Positions 1 to 8,035 are shown, counted from the stretch's first letter. The stretch: 64,000 nt of DNA from Microbispora catharanthi (GCF_006334915.2 NZ_VDMA02000017.1:124001-188000), one strand, 5' to 3'. The notes: generated by a model from the letters alone, not told the origin. Translations and numbers: made by a program.

Positions 1-1361
1 CGCCGATGTGGACCTACGACGGGACCTTCCCGGGGCCGACGATCGAGTCGCGCCGCGGCCGGCCGGTCACCGTGTCACACCGCAACGAGCTGCCCGTCCC
101 GACGGTCGTGCACCTGCACGGCGGCCGGACTCCGGCGGCCTCCGACGGGTATCCGACCGACCTGCTCCTGCCGGCGGGCCGGCAGGAGCACTCCATGCAC
201 GTGGAGCACGGCTCCGGGCACATGGGGCGCGGCTCCGGGCACATGGAGCACGGTTCCGGGCACGGCATGCATGACCCGAGGGCCGTGGTGTCCGAGCTGA
301 CGCGGGACTACACCTTCCCGCTGGACCAGCGGCCGGCGCTGCTGTGGTATCACGACCACCGGATGGACTTCACCGCCCCCGCGATCTGGCGGGGCCTGGC
401 CGGGCTGCACATCGTGCGCGACGACGCCGAGGACGCCCTCGGCCTGCCCGCCGGGCCGCGCGAGCTGCCCCTCATGATCGCCGACCGGGCGTTCGCCGCC
501 GACGGCGGCCTCGCCTATCCCGCCCTCGATCCCACCCTGCGCGTACGGCCCGGCGTCCGCGAGCCGTACCTGGCCGGGGTCCTCGGCGACGTCATCCTGG
601 TCAACGGCGCGCCGTGGCCCGTGCACGAGGTCGACGCGGCCCGCCATCGGCTGCGCATCCTCAACGCGTCCAACGCCCGCCACTACGAACTCGAAGCGGT
701 CACCGGCGACGGGCGCCGCCTCGATCTCGTCCAGGTCGGCGCCGACCAGGGGCTCCTCGCCGCCCCGGTCGTCCACACGCTGTTCCCGATCGCACCCGCG
801 GAACGCTACGACGTGGTCGTCGACTTCTCCGGCGTTCCGATCGGCGGCCTCGTCAGGGTGGTCAACCGGCTCGGCTCCGGCCGTACCCGCGACGTGATGG
901 CCTTCCGGGTCGCGCGCAAGGCCGCCGACGACAGCCGCATCCCTCGCGCCCTGTCCGCCGACCTGCCGGCCTGGCGGCGCTCGGACGCCGTGAGGGTGCG
1001 CGATTTCGCCTTCCGCGCCGGGCAGACGCACGCGGGCCACGGCTGGCTCATCGGCGGCCTGCCGTTCGACCCCGCCCGCACCGACGTCACCACCCGGCTC
1101 GGCGACGTCGAGGTCTGGCGGCTCGTCGCCGACGTCCACCACCCCGTCCACCTGCACCTGGTCGGCTTCCGGGTGCTCTCGCGCAGCGGCAGGCAGCCGC
1201 TCCCTCACGACGCGGGACTCAAGGACACCGTCTCGTTACGGCCGGGCGAAGCGGTGGAGATCATCACCCGGTTCGACGGCTATCGCGGCCGCTACCTCTT
1301 CCACTGCCACAACGCCGAACACGAGGACATGGGCATGATGGCCAACCTCGAGATCGTCTAG
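1..1361 (+). CDS. Multicopper oxidase, 5' end outside window
   Basis: Copper-dependent oxidase of the CotA/CueO type, which oxidises phenols or metals and reduces oxygen to water. All four copper-ligand motifs are visible: HLHG near the start, YHDH about residue 117, HPVHLHL about residue 378, and HCHNAEHEDMGM close to the C-terminus. The frame is open to base 1 and the protein begins inside the first cupredoxin domain (WTYDGTFPGPTIE), so the true start and any signal peptide lie upstream. The ATG at position 6 is not the start. A His/Met/Gly-rich insert after the first copper motif is built from three 21-bp repeats and may gather copper, like the Met-rich segment of CueO. Family assignment is firm; substrate unknown. 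Confidence 0.93.
   Translation, partial: PMWTYDGTFPGPTIESRRGRPVTVSHRNELPVPTVVHLHGGRTPAASDGYPTDLLLPAGRQEHSMHVEHGSGHMGRGSGHMEHGSGHGMHDPRAVVSELTRDYTFPLDQRPALLWYHDHRMDFTAPAIWRGLAGLHIVRDDAEDALGLPAGPRELPLMIADRAFAADGGLAYPALDPTLRVRPGVREPYLAGVLGDVILVNGAPWPVHEVDAARHRLRILNASNARHYELEAVTGDGRRLDLVQVGADQGLLAAPVVHTLFPIAPAERYDVVVDFSGVPIGGLVRVVNRLGSGRTRDVMAFRVARKAADDSRIPRALSADLPAWRRSDAVRVRDFAFRAGQTHAGHGWLIGGLPFDPARTDVTTRLGDVEVWRLVADVHHPVHLHLVGFRVLSRSGRQPLPHDAGLKDTVSLRPGEAVEIITRFDGYRGRYLFHCHNAEHEDMGMMANLEIV
209..271 (+). repeat. Three 21-bp in-frame repeats coding a His/Met/Gly segment
   Basis: Units at 209-229, 230-250 and 251-271 share the core CGGCTCCGGGCACATGG and encode SGHM-type heptads inside the multicopper oxidase. 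The third unit is more diverged. The repeats lie in a loop between the first and second copper motifs, where length changes would be tolerated. Confidence 0.75.
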
Positions 1362-1384
1362 GCCGCCCAGCCCCATCAGCCGAT

Positions 1385-2191
1385 TCAGGCCACCTTCGAG
1401 GACGGGGCGGTCCACGTGTTGCAGGCCCCCGGGTCGCCGGACGTGAATCCCTCGTTGGCCCAGTAGGTGATCGACTTCCTGTTCCCGTCGTACTTGCTCG
1501 CCCAGCCGCGCAGATAGTAGAGCAGGTCGTCCCAGTCCTCGCGGTCACGCCGGAAGGACTTCCAGAAGCTTCGCAGGGAGGCTCCGGCGAAGCAGTAGCT
1601 CTGCAGGCTGTATCGCCGTGTCTGCTCGTGGAGTTCGGCCTTGTTCCGGTAGTCGGTGTTGAACCAGGCCCGGTAGATGCCGGTGACGTTCTGCACGTGC
1701 TCCCCGTACTTGGACGCCAGCAGGTTGAACAGGTAGAGATCCCCCGGCTCCTCCAAGAGGTCCTTCCGGAGCACGATCAGGATGGTGCGGGACGCGTCGC
1801 AGTAGTAGGCGTCCCAATCGCCCCACTTCGAGCCGCAGAACTTCGCCGGCGGCTTAGTGGCGTACGTGAGCTTCACCCGGGACTGCTTCAGACCCGCCTG
1901 CTTCAATTCAGCGGTCCAGGAGCGGTTGAGGCAATTCAATACCTCGTTCAGATAGACCTTGGCGGACCTCACGTCCGCCTTCTTCACCGGTCTTTCCCGG
2001 CAGTCGGTGGCCGGCAAGGGTCCCGCGTCATACAGGCGGTTCTCCGTGAGGGTCCTGTTCTTGATCGGATGGGCGGCGGCCGTGCCGGAGACGGCCGGGA
2101 CGAGCCCCAGCGCCACCGAACCGGCGAGCGCGATCTTGGCGAGTTTCACGGACGACGAGGCTAGGCCATTCAAAAGTACACCGGAAGCCAT
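1385..2191 (-). CDS. Secreted YpfJ-like metallopeptidase homologue lacking the zinc site
   Basis: A 268-residue protein, started at the ATG at 2191 because this places a signal peptide (SSVKLAKIALAGSVALGL, then an AAA-H cleavage region) at the N-terminus. The body resembles the actinobacterial putative neutral zinc metallopeptidase family (YpfJ type): paired cysteines, the segment KYGEHVQNVTG and a later SLQSYCFAG segment. Family members carry HEYGHHVQ and ELQADC at these places. Here the HExxH residues read S, K and E, and the downstream Glu is Ser. It is therefore probably a secreted pseudoenzyme. It converges on the multicopper oxidase, with 23 bp between the stops. No partner gene is evident. 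Confidence 0.72.
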   Translation of the reverse strand: MASGVLLNGLASSSVKLAKIALAGSVALGLVPAVSGTAAAHPIKNRTLTENRLYDAGPLPATDCRERPVKKADVRSAKVYLNEVLNCLNRSWTAELKQAGLKQSRVKLTYATKPPAKFCGSKWGDWDAYYCDASRTILIVLRKDLLEEPGDLYLFNLLASKYGEHVQNVTGIYRAWFNTDYRNKAELHEQTRRYSLQSYCFAGASLRSFWKSFRRDREDWDDLLYYLRGWASKYDGNRKSITYWANEGFTSGDPGACNTWTAPSSKVA

Positions 2192-2265
2192 TTTGTGAAT
2201 ATCGATCCGCTTGGTTCGCGCGTGGCAGTGGGGTGTATACCGGGGTGCCGGCAGCGAAAGCGGAT

Positions 2266-2799
2266 ATGGAGCGTGCATTGGTCATCAGACGCGCCGAACC
2301 GGCGGACGCGGAGGCGATCGCCGCCGTCCACGTCCGGTCGTGGCAGGCCGCCTACCCGGGGCTCATGCCCGAGGCTTATCTCGACGGGCTCACCCCGGCC
2401 ATGCGCCTGCCTGTCTGGGAGCGGCTGCTGGGGGAGTCCTCCCCGCCGCGTACGGAGGTCCTCGTTGCGGAGGCGGACGGCTCCGTCGCCGGGTTCGCCG
2501 CGCTCGGCCCCGGCCGGGACGACGACGTCGATCCGGCCTCGGTGGCGGAGATCTCGGCGATCTACCTGATGCCCGAGGTGTGGGGCACCGGGGTCGGGGG
2601 GCGTCTCATGGCGGCCGCGCTGGACGGCCTCGCCACCGCCGGGTATGAGCAGGCCACCCTCTGGGTCGTCGACGGGAACGCTCGCGCGCGGCGGTTCTAC
2701 GAGCGTGGCGGCTGGCGCCCCGACGGCGCCGCACAGCGGGACGAGTCGGACGGCTTCCCGCTGACCGAGGTCCGCTACCGCCGGGCCCTGCGCCGTTGA
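2266..2799 (+). CDS. GNAT family N-acetyltransferase
   Basis: Cytoplasmic acetyl-CoA-dependent N-acetyltransferase, substrate unknown. The fold is recognisable from the N-terminal IRRAEPADAEAIAAVH segment, the central IYLMPEVWGTGVGGRLM acetyl-CoA loop (a variant of Q/RxxGxG/A) and ARRFYERGGWRPDG near the C-terminus, as in RimI-like proteins. I chose ATG 2266; an in-frame GTG at 2233 would add 11 poorly conserved residues. The gene stands alone, divergent from the protease-like gene, with a 74-bp gap in which both promoters must lie. Confidence 0.88.
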   Translation: MERALVIRRAEPADAEAIAAVHVRSWQAAYPGLMPEAYLDGLTPAMRLPVWERLLGESSPPRTEVLVAEADGSVAGFAALGPGRDDDVDPASVAEISAIYLMPEVWGTGVGGRLMAAALDGLATAGYEQATLWVVDGNARARRFYERGGWRPDGAAQRDESDGFPLTEVRYRRALRR

Positions 2800-2870
2800 C
2801 CCATCGGCCGGCCTGGTGATAGATCCTTCGGCAGCGTCGCGGTGCACCGGGCAAAGAGACCGCCGAGGGC

Positions 2871-3119
2871 ATGGAGGCGCCGGTACAAGGGATGACCTTG
2901 ACGGAGGACTCCCTCCGCCGGCTCCAGGATCTTTCCGGCCGCCTGGACCGGGCGGCGGACCCCGCCGACGTGCGCCGTGAGCTGGACAGCCTGGCCGCGC
3001 TGATGGAGACGCACTTCGTCTACGAGGAGAAGCGGATCGTCTCGGCACTCAACGCGCTGGACGCGCCGGGCTGGCACCGCTCCCGTCCCGAGTTCCTGCG
3101 TACGGACGAGGAGCGCTAG
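2871..3119 (+). CDS. Truncated hemerythrin (HHE)-like protein, C-terminal half
   Basis: An 82-residue ORF whose C-terminal half (ALMETHFVYEEKRIVSALNAL) matches the last metal-binding helix of hemerythrin HHE-domain proteins, with its H-F-x-Y-E-E signature. Full-length members run about 160 to 190 residues and have further His/Glu ligands in two earlier helices. These are absent, and an in-frame TAG lies a short way upstream, so no longer frame exists. A di-iron centre could not form as in the full domain. It is probably a gene remnant, although the frame is intact. Its stop codon overlaps that of the convergent methyltransferase within CTAG at 3116-3119. Confidence 0.55.
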   Translation: MEAPVQGMTLTEDSLRRLQDLSGRLDRAADPADVRRELDSLAALMETHFVYEEKRIVSALNALDAPGWHRSRPEFLRTDEER

Positions 3120-3730
3120 CGGCCGGGCTTCGTCCAGGTCAGGGAGTATCGGCGGAGCACGTGCCGGCGGTAGCGCACGCCGGGCAGCAGGCGGCGTGCC
3201 GCGGCCCGCACCTGCCCGTAGCTCATCCGCGGTTCGGCCACCGGCATCCCCTCGGGCCCCCGCGCGCGGCGCAGCACCTTCGTGACGCGAACGACGGGAG
3301 CGGCCGCGATCATCGCCGCCCATTCCGCGGGGGACGCCTCGCGGGCCAGGCCGACCACCACCAGCGTGCCGCCGGGGCGCAGCAGTTCGCGCATCCGGGT
3401 GAGGGCCGCGTCGAAGTCCATGTGGTGGATCGTGGACACCGAGCAGACGAAGTCGTACTCCTCGACGGGCAGGACGGCGGTGAGGAAGTCGCCCTCGACG
3501 AAGGTGAGCTCCGGCCGGCCGGGAGACAGCTCGCGGGCACACGCGATCATCTCGGGCGATCTGTCGACGCCGGTGACGCGCTTGGCCCGGCCGGTCAGCT
3601 TCCGCGCGAGCAGTCCGTCCCCGCAGCCGACGTCCAGCGCGTCGCCGCACCCTTCGGGGACGGCGCGGAGGATGCCCGGGTGCCGGGCGACGTTGGTGTT
3701 CCAGTACGGATCCGAGTCGGCCTGGCGCAT
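3116..3730 (-). CDS. Class I SAM-dependent methyltransferase
   Basis: A 204-residue methyltransferase with a clear Rossmann SAM site: motif I ALDVGCGDGLLARKL, the acidic VTGVDRSPEMI, VEGDF, and STIHHMD at the motif IV position, followed by LLRPGGTLVVVGL. The short C-terminal part gives no hint of the acceptor. ATG 3730 is followed by a typical QADSDPYWNTNVARHP opening. The gene lies 4 bp downstream of the LysR-type gene on the same strand, so the two may be cotranscribed. Confidence 0.9.
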   Translation of the reverse strand: MRQADSDPYWNTNVARHPGILRAVPEGCGDALDVGCGDGLLARKLTGRAKRVTGVDRSPEMIACARELSPGRPELTFVEGDFLTAVLPVEEYDFVCSVSTIHHMDFDAALTRMRELLRPGGTLVVVGLAREASPAEWAAMIAAAPVVRVTKVLRRARGPEGMPVAEPRMSYGQVRAAARRLLPGVRYRRHVLRRYSLTWTKPGR

Positions 3731-3734
3731 CGGA

Positions 3735-4607
3735 TCATCCTAGGGCGGGAGTCATGACGAAGTCCCGGAACCGGGTGGCGGGGGCGGCCGGGGCATGGTC
3801 CGTACGCCAGGTGAGGCCGATGGTGCGGCGGGCGGCCTCCGCCGCGATCCTGACGCCGACGGTGCCGGACTGGCCGGCGAAGGGCTCCGGCACGATGGCC
3901 ACGCCGAGCCCGGCCGCGACCAGGCCCTCGATGGTCGCGAGGTCCTGGCTCTCGAAGGAGACGGCGGGGGACACCCCGGCGTCGCGCAGCAGCGCGTCGA
4001 CCAGGGCCCGGTAGCCGAAGCCGACCGGAGTGGTGACGAGCTCCTCGTCCGCCAGCTCCCGCAGTTCCACCTCCTCGCGCTCGCGCAGCCGGTGGCTCGG
4101 CGGCACGACGAGCACCAGCCGCTCCTCCTGCAGGGGGTGCCAGCCGAAGTCTCCGGGTGGGCGTGGGGAGGTGATCGCGAGGTCGGCGGCCCCGGTGCGC
4201 AGGTCCTGGACGATCTCGTGCGCCGGTTCCTGGCGCAGCAGGATCCGCATCCGGGGGGCGTGCTCGTGGAAGGAGCGCAACAGCCGCGGGACGAGGGAGG
4301 TGGCGATGGAGTCGAGGAAGGCCAGGCGCACCACGCCGGTGTCCGGGTCGAGCAGGCTGCGGAGATCGGTCAGCAACTGCTCGTGACGTGCCGTGAGGTC
4401 GCGCGCGGCCGCCACCACGAGTCTGCCGTTGGGCGTCAGGTGGACCCCGTCCGGGGCGCGCTCGAACACCCGGGTCCCGAGCTCGTTCTCCACGCGGGCG
4501 AGGGCGCGCGAGAGCGTCGGCTGGCTGGTGCGGAGGATGGCGGCGGTGTCGGTCACGTGCTGGTGGTCGGCGAGGGCGACCAGCCAGGACAGGTCCCGGA
4601 GCAGCAT
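3735..4607 (-). CDS. LysR-family transcriptional regulator
   Basis: LysR-type regulator with an N-terminal winged HTH (LVALADHQHVTDTAAILRTSQPTLSRALARVE) and a substrate-binding domain that begins near residue 85. I start it at ATG 4607 because the family's HTH begins right after LLRDLSWL and because an upstream in-frame ATG at 4625 lies inside a 15-bp dyad that looks like this protein's operator. It is divergent from an MFS exporter, a common arrangement in which the LysR protein controls both itself and the transporter in response to a small molecule. Confidence 0.92.
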   Translation of the reverse strand: MLLRDLSWLVALADHQHVTDTAAILRTSQPTLSRALARVENELGTRVFERAPDGVHLTPNGRLVVAAARDLTARHEQLLTDLRSLLDPDTGVVRLAFLDSIATSLVPRLLRSFHEHAPRMRILLRQEPAHEIVQDLRTGAADLAITSPRPPGDFGWHPLQEERLVLVVPPSHRLREREEVELRELADEELVTTPVGFGYRALVDALLRDAGVSPAVSFESQDLATIEGLVAAGLGVAIVPEPFAGQSGTVGVRIAAEAARRTIGLTWRTDHAPAAPATRFRDFVMTPALG

Positions 4608-4617
4608 GCCCGCCATC

Positions 4618-4632
4618 ATACGCATCGCGTAT
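4618..4632. promoter_or_regulatory. LysR-type dyad (T-N11-A) between lysR and MFS gene
   Basis: ATACGC-ATC-GCGTAT is a perfect 6-bp inverted repeat with a 3-bp centre. It contains T-N11-A from 4619 to 4631, the classic LysR-type box, and sits just upstream of the regulator in the divergent intergenic region. Operator function is inferred. Confidence 0.5.
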
Positions 4633-4690
4633 CGAAATCCGCTTGTCCTCGCATTGGACGCATAGCGGCAGGAAGCGCACAGTCGTTGGG

Positions 4691-5932
4691 GTGACCGCTG
4701 TTCTTGAGACCTCTGCCGTGGAAGGACACCTGCCGGGGACCACCGGATATCGGAGGGTCGTCGTCGCCCTGTTCGCCGCCGGGGTGGCGACCTTCGCGCT
4801 GCTGTACAGCACCCAGGCGATCCTGCCCGAGCTCGCCGCGCAGTTCGGGGTCTCCACCGCGGAGAGCACGCTGAGCGTCTCGCTCACCACGCTCGGACTC
4901 GGCGTCGCGCTGCTGGTGGCCGGACCCCTGTCCGACGTCGTCGGGCGCACCCGGCTGATCCACCTGTCGCTGACGGCGTCCGCCGTCGTCGCGGCGGCGT
5001 GCGCGCTGGCGCCCGGTTGGCCGGCGCTCATGGTCCTGCGGTCGCTCCAGGGCATCACGCTGGCCGGGCTCCCCGCGGTGGCCACCGCCTACCTCCGCGA
5101 GGAACTGCACCCGTCCACGCACGCCCGCGCCGCTGGTCTGTACGTGGGCGGCACGGCGCTGGGCGGGATGGCCGGTCGCCTCCTGACCGGCGCGGTCGCC
5201 CAGGCCGGCGGCTGGCGCTGGGCCCTGGCCGCGGCCGCCGTACTCGGCCTGCTGTGCGCCCTGACCGTACGCGTGCTGCTTCCGGCCTCCCGGCGCTTCA
5301 CCGCCGCCCCGGCGAGCGTCCGTGCCCTGCTCCGCGGGAGCCTGCGCGCGGTGTCGGACCGCGGACTGCTCGCGCTGTACGGCATCGGCGGCTGCTCGAT
5401 GGGAGCCCTGGTCGCGGTGTTCAACACCCTGGGCTTCCGGCTCGCGGGCGCGCCGTTCCACCTCGGTGTCGGAGCCGCCGGCCTGATGTTCCTCGTCTAT
5501 CCCATCGGCTCCGTCAGCTCCGCGGTGTTCGGCCGGCTGGCGGACGGGTACGGGCGCCGGACCGTGACGCCGCTGGGCTGTCTGCTGGCCGTCGTCGGCG
5601 CGCTGATCACGCTGACGTCCTCGCTGCCGGTCGTGGTCATCGGACTCGCGCTCCTCACCGCGGGGTTCTTCGCCGTCCACGGCGTGGCCAGCGGGTGGGT
5701 TCCGGCCCGGGCGTACGCGGGGGGAGTGTCCACAGGCCAGGCCGCTTCGCTCTACCTGTTCACCTACTACCTCGGGTCCTCCGTCTTCGGCAGCCTCGCG
5801 GGCCGCGCCTGGACGGACGCCGGATGGCCGGGCGTGGTCGCCCTCGCCGTGCTCCTGCTTGCCGCCACCGGCGCTCTCGCCCTCTTGCTGCGCAGGACCC
5901 CCGCCCTTGCGCCGGATAGAACATCAGGGTGA
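4691..5932 (+). CDS. MFS transporter (YnfM-like, drug/arabinose efflux type)
   Basis: Twelve-helix major facilitator of about 413 residues. It has the family loop motif GPLSDVVGRTRL between helices 2 and 3 and its second-half counterpart GRLADGYGRRTV. The opening LFAAGVATFALLYSTQAILP is typical of the YnfM branch. A possible TTG at 4643 would fall in the regulatory region, so GTG 4691 is preferred. It is divergent from the LysR gene and shares a 4-bp GTGA overlap with the downstream DUF3885 gene. Export of a small hydrophobic compound or sugar is inferred; the substrate is unknown. Confidence 0.88.
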   Translation: MTAVLETSAVEGHLPGTTGYRRVVVALFAAGVATFALLYSTQAILPELAAQFGVSTAESTLSVSLTTLGLGVALLVAGPLSDVVGRTRLIHLSLTASAVVAAACALAPGWPALMVLRSLQGITLAGLPAVATAYLREELHPSTHARAAGLYVGGTALGGMAGRLLTGAVAQAGGWRWALAAAAVLGLLCALTVRVLLPASRRFTAAPASVRALLRGSLRAVSDRGLLALYGIGGCSMGALVAVFNTLGFRLAGAPFHLGVGAAGLMFLVYPIGSVSSAVFGRLADGYGRRTVTPLGCLLAVVGALITLTSSLPVVVIGLALLTAGFFAVHGVASGWVPARAYAGGVSTGQAASLYLFTYYLGSSVFGSLAGRAWTDAGWPGVVALAVLLLAATGALALLLRRTPALAPDRTSG

Positions 5933-6531
5933 CCCCCGGCAGTGCGCTCGACCCTGCGACGATGACCGACCTCTGGGACCGGCGGTGGCCCGAGTGCCCG
6001 CCGTTCGCCCACTGGCTTCGCGACCACTATCCGGACCGCTGGGTCAGATTTCACAGCCTGCCGGAGTCCAAGCGCTATCCGGACGACGAGGCGGAGTACG
6101 CCATCGTGCTCGGCCGTCACCACACCGTGCTCTCCGAACTCGATCCCGGACCACGCCTTCTGGTCGTCACGGCCGAGTGGACGGACACGCCCGCGACAAC
6201 GCCTCAGCGGTGGCCGCGGCGATCAGAGGTCGCACCGGCGGCCTGGCACTGGCGGACCCTCCTCGAGGATCCCGACGATGATCCCCGCTACCGCAGCCAC
6301 ACCCAGCTCTACGCCGAGACGCGACCCTGGCGGCCCGGGGTCGTCGACGAACTGCTCCGGGCCGTGGCGGACGACGAGATCGCCGGCGTGATCCTCGGCC
6401 CCCCGGACCTGCGCTGGCTCTATCACCCCTACGACGGGGGCGCCGACGTGATCGCGCCCACCCGCGCGGAACGCGATGCGCTCAAGGAGCGGCATCGGGA
6501 CTGGTTGTCCGCGCACCCCTTGGGCCTGTAG
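5929..6531 (+). CDS. DUF3885 domain-containing protein
   Basis: A 200-residue soluble protein with the DUF3885 pattern: an early W-x-x-R-W-P-x-C-P-P-F segment, WVRFHSLPESKRY, and LGPPDLRWLYHPYDGGADVI near the C-terminus. No catalytic role is known for the family. GTG 5929 overlaps the MFS stop by 4 bp, which suggests translational coupling. The internal ATG at 5962 is an alternative start. Confidence 0.8.
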   Translation: MTPGSALDPATMTDLWDRRWPECPPFAHWLRDHYPDRWVRFHSLPESKRYPDDEAEYAIVLGRHHTVLSELDPGPRLLVVTAEWTDTPATTPQRWPRRSEVAPAAWHWRTLLEDPDDDPRYRSHTQLYAETRPWRPGVVDELLRAVADDEIAGVILGPPDLRWLYHPYDGGADVIAPTRAERDALKERHRDWLSAHPLGL

Positions 6532-6621
6532 CTGTCACGGCTGCCACGGGCTCTCTGCCCGGCGACCACGCCGGCAGGGACGCTCGCTCTCAGGTCGGCT
6601 CGTGCCAGCCGGATCTCGTCG

Positions 6622-7023
6622 TCACCACAGCCCGCGGCGCAGGCGGAGGTCGCCTCCGAAGGCCTCCGCGATCACGCGTCCCGTCTCGAAGACGAACTCC
6701 GCCTCCACCCAATGGGCGGGGTCCTCGGCGTCGAATCCCTTGGTCACGCGGACAAGCCGCTCGCCGACATGTCGTACGAAGGGCACCTCGGCGGGGGCGG
6801 GCACGATATCCACACGGCTGCCGAGCTCATCCATCACGTAGCTCTCTCCTGGTTCGTCCAGCGTGATGCGCAGAGCCCAGTCGGCGGTGTCGCGGACCAC
6901 GACGGTTGTCGTCTCCAGATGGAGCCACACGTGCAGGAGTTCGGGGGCGTCGGACTCGTGGGCGAACAGGGCCGCGGTGACCGCGACCAGGCGGCGGCCC
7001 TCCAGATCGGAAAGATCCGTCAC
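6622..7023 (-). CDS. Hypothetical protein, small acidic
   Basis: A 133-residue protein of no family I recognise. It has no signal peptide or membrane segment, and its alternating hydrophobic pattern (TTVVVRDTADWALRITL, then RVIAEAFGGDLRLRRGLW) suggests a compact beta-rich fold. GTG 7023 has a strong ribosome site, GGAGGT with 5-bp spacing. It is 32 bp downstream of another small unknown gene on the same strand, and a decayed copy of its 5' end lies at 7899-8001. Confidence 0.7.
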   Translation of the reverse strand: MTDLSDLEGRRLVAVTAALFAHESDAPELLHVWLHLETTTVVVRDTADWALRITLDEPGESYVMDELGSRVDIVPAPAEVPFVRHVGERLVRVTKGFDAEDPAHWVEAEFVFETGRVIAEAFGGDLRLRRGLW

Positions 7024-7055
7024 TCACCACCTCCGCACGGGTCGTCCGTCTGTGA

Positions 7056-7358
7056 TCAGTCTGGCGCCTCATGAACCCGCCTGTTCATCGGTCGCAACCG
7101 GCTCAGTGCCTCGTGGAACTCCCGCTCGCCGATCTCGTACGGAGCGAACTCGTCGAGATCCAGCTGGTCGTAGGTCAAGCCCCCGTACTCGTCCTCGTCG
7201 TGATCCGCGTCGTAGGCGATCACGGTGCCGCCGGCGTAGGCCTCGACCTGCACGTGGGCGTACCCCTCGGGGTCGAGCGCCAAATAGAACGTGCAGGTGC
7301 CCCAGTGCGCGTACTCATCCCCGCGATCTTCGTCCCACCCTCGCCGGAAGTACCGCAC
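7056..7358 (-). CDS. Small conserved protein, DUF6881-like
   Basis: About 100 residues from GTG 7358: VRYFRRGWDEDRG, then a Tyr/Trp-rich strand, VQVEAYAGGTVIAYD, and an EYGGLTYDQLDLDEFAPYEI tail. This order resembles small actinobacterial proteins grouped under DUF6881, in which an edge strand carries a VE-x-Y core; that match is tentative. The frame stays open to 7499, but the added residues look like non-coding GC-rich translation, and a GGAGAGG sequence lies 11 bp before the chosen GTG. Likely cotranscribed with the next gene downstream. Confidence 0.6.
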   Translation of the reverse strand: MRYFRRGWDEDRGDEYAHWGTCTFYLALDPEGYAHVQVEAYAGGTVIAYDADHDEDEYGGLTYDQLDLDEFAPYEIGEREFHEALSRLRPMNRRVHEAPD

Positions 7359-7495
7359 TCCACCGGCGACCTCTCCGCGCGACAAGCCGACTTCTAGACA
7401 TGCTGCGGCTCGTGCGTCTCCGCAGCGGCAGCGAGCGGGGACCCGCAGTGGCGAACGCGGAACAATCTCGCCGTCTCGCCCGTCTTCTCGCGATC

Positions 7496-7858
7496 TCACA
7501 CCGGCTTGTGCCGGTCATACTCGGCTGCCAGCCGCTTCGGCGCCTGCTGACGCCATGCCTCTTCCACGAGATTCCTGACGCGTTCCGCCGGGACTCTGCC
7601 GAGCTCGACCTGCAGCCCGAGGAAGCTCTTCCGCGCATCGGGGCGGCGTACGGACTCGTAGGCGGACGGGTCGGCCTGCGCTGCATCGGCGGCCTGCTGC
7701 TCGGCGACGCAGAACACTGCCGTCGTCTCGTCCCTGCCCATGCCGAGGAAGGTCCGGCCCCGCACCTTGAAGACGGGAACCTTGAACCGGAAGTGACTGA
7801 CCTCTTCGACCTCGGGCAGTGCCGTGGCCCAGCGCCGGATGTCGTCAGTAGTGGTCAC
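7496..7858 (-). CDS. MmcQ/YjbR family DNA-binding-like protein
   Basis: A 120-residue member of the MmcQ/YjbR family (CyaY-like fold). Typical segments are DIRRWATALPEVEE, FKVPVFKVRGRTFLGMG, a middle CVAEQQAAD, and the C-terminal LVEEAWRQQAPKRLAAEY helix. Start GTG 7858 fits the family length; the frame extends to 7951, but that part overlaps the decayed duplicate. Biochemical role is unknown for most members. Confidence 0.85.
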   Translation of the reverse strand: MTTTDDIRRWATALPEVEEVSHFRFKVPVFKVRGRTFLGMGRDETTAVFCVAEQQAADAAQADPSAYESVRRPDARKSFLGLQVELGRVPAERVRNLVEEAWRQQAPKRLAAEYDRHKPV

Positions 7859-7898
7859 GAAGGGACTATATCCGCGTGCCCCCGCGGCAGCCGTCCCA

Positions 7899-8001
7899 CA
7901 GGGCCTCGGTGACCGCGACCGGACGCCGGCCTTCCCAGCGGAAAGATCCACCCCTCTGGCACCTCCACGCCGGTCGTCCGTCTGCGATCAGCCGGGTGCC
8001 T
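7899..8001 (-). pseudogene. Decayed duplicate of the 6622-7023 gene 5' end and its upstream junction
   Basis: This segment aligns with 6967-7072 at roughly 80 percent identity by eye with several 1-nt indels. Shared blocks include GGTGACCGCGACC, GGAAAGATCC and GGTCGTCCGTCTG. In the equivalent frame the remnant reads EGRRPVAVTEALW against EGRRLVAVTAALF of the intact gene. The repeat also covers the ribosome site and the end of the preceding gene, so a piece of the two-gene unit was copied and then decayed. Confidence 0.65.
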
Positions 8002-8015
8002 ACGGCCGCCGCGGG

Positions 8016-8035
8016 ATTGGACTTGCGGGTCCAAT
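8016..8035. promoter_or_regulatory. Perfect 7-bp dyad upstream of the SDR gene
   Basis: ATTGGAC-N6-GTCCAAT, about 90 bp before the SDR start. TTGGAC could serve as a -35 hexamer, so a bound regulator would block the promoter. No regulator gene is adjacent, and the binding protein is unknown. Confidence 0.45.
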
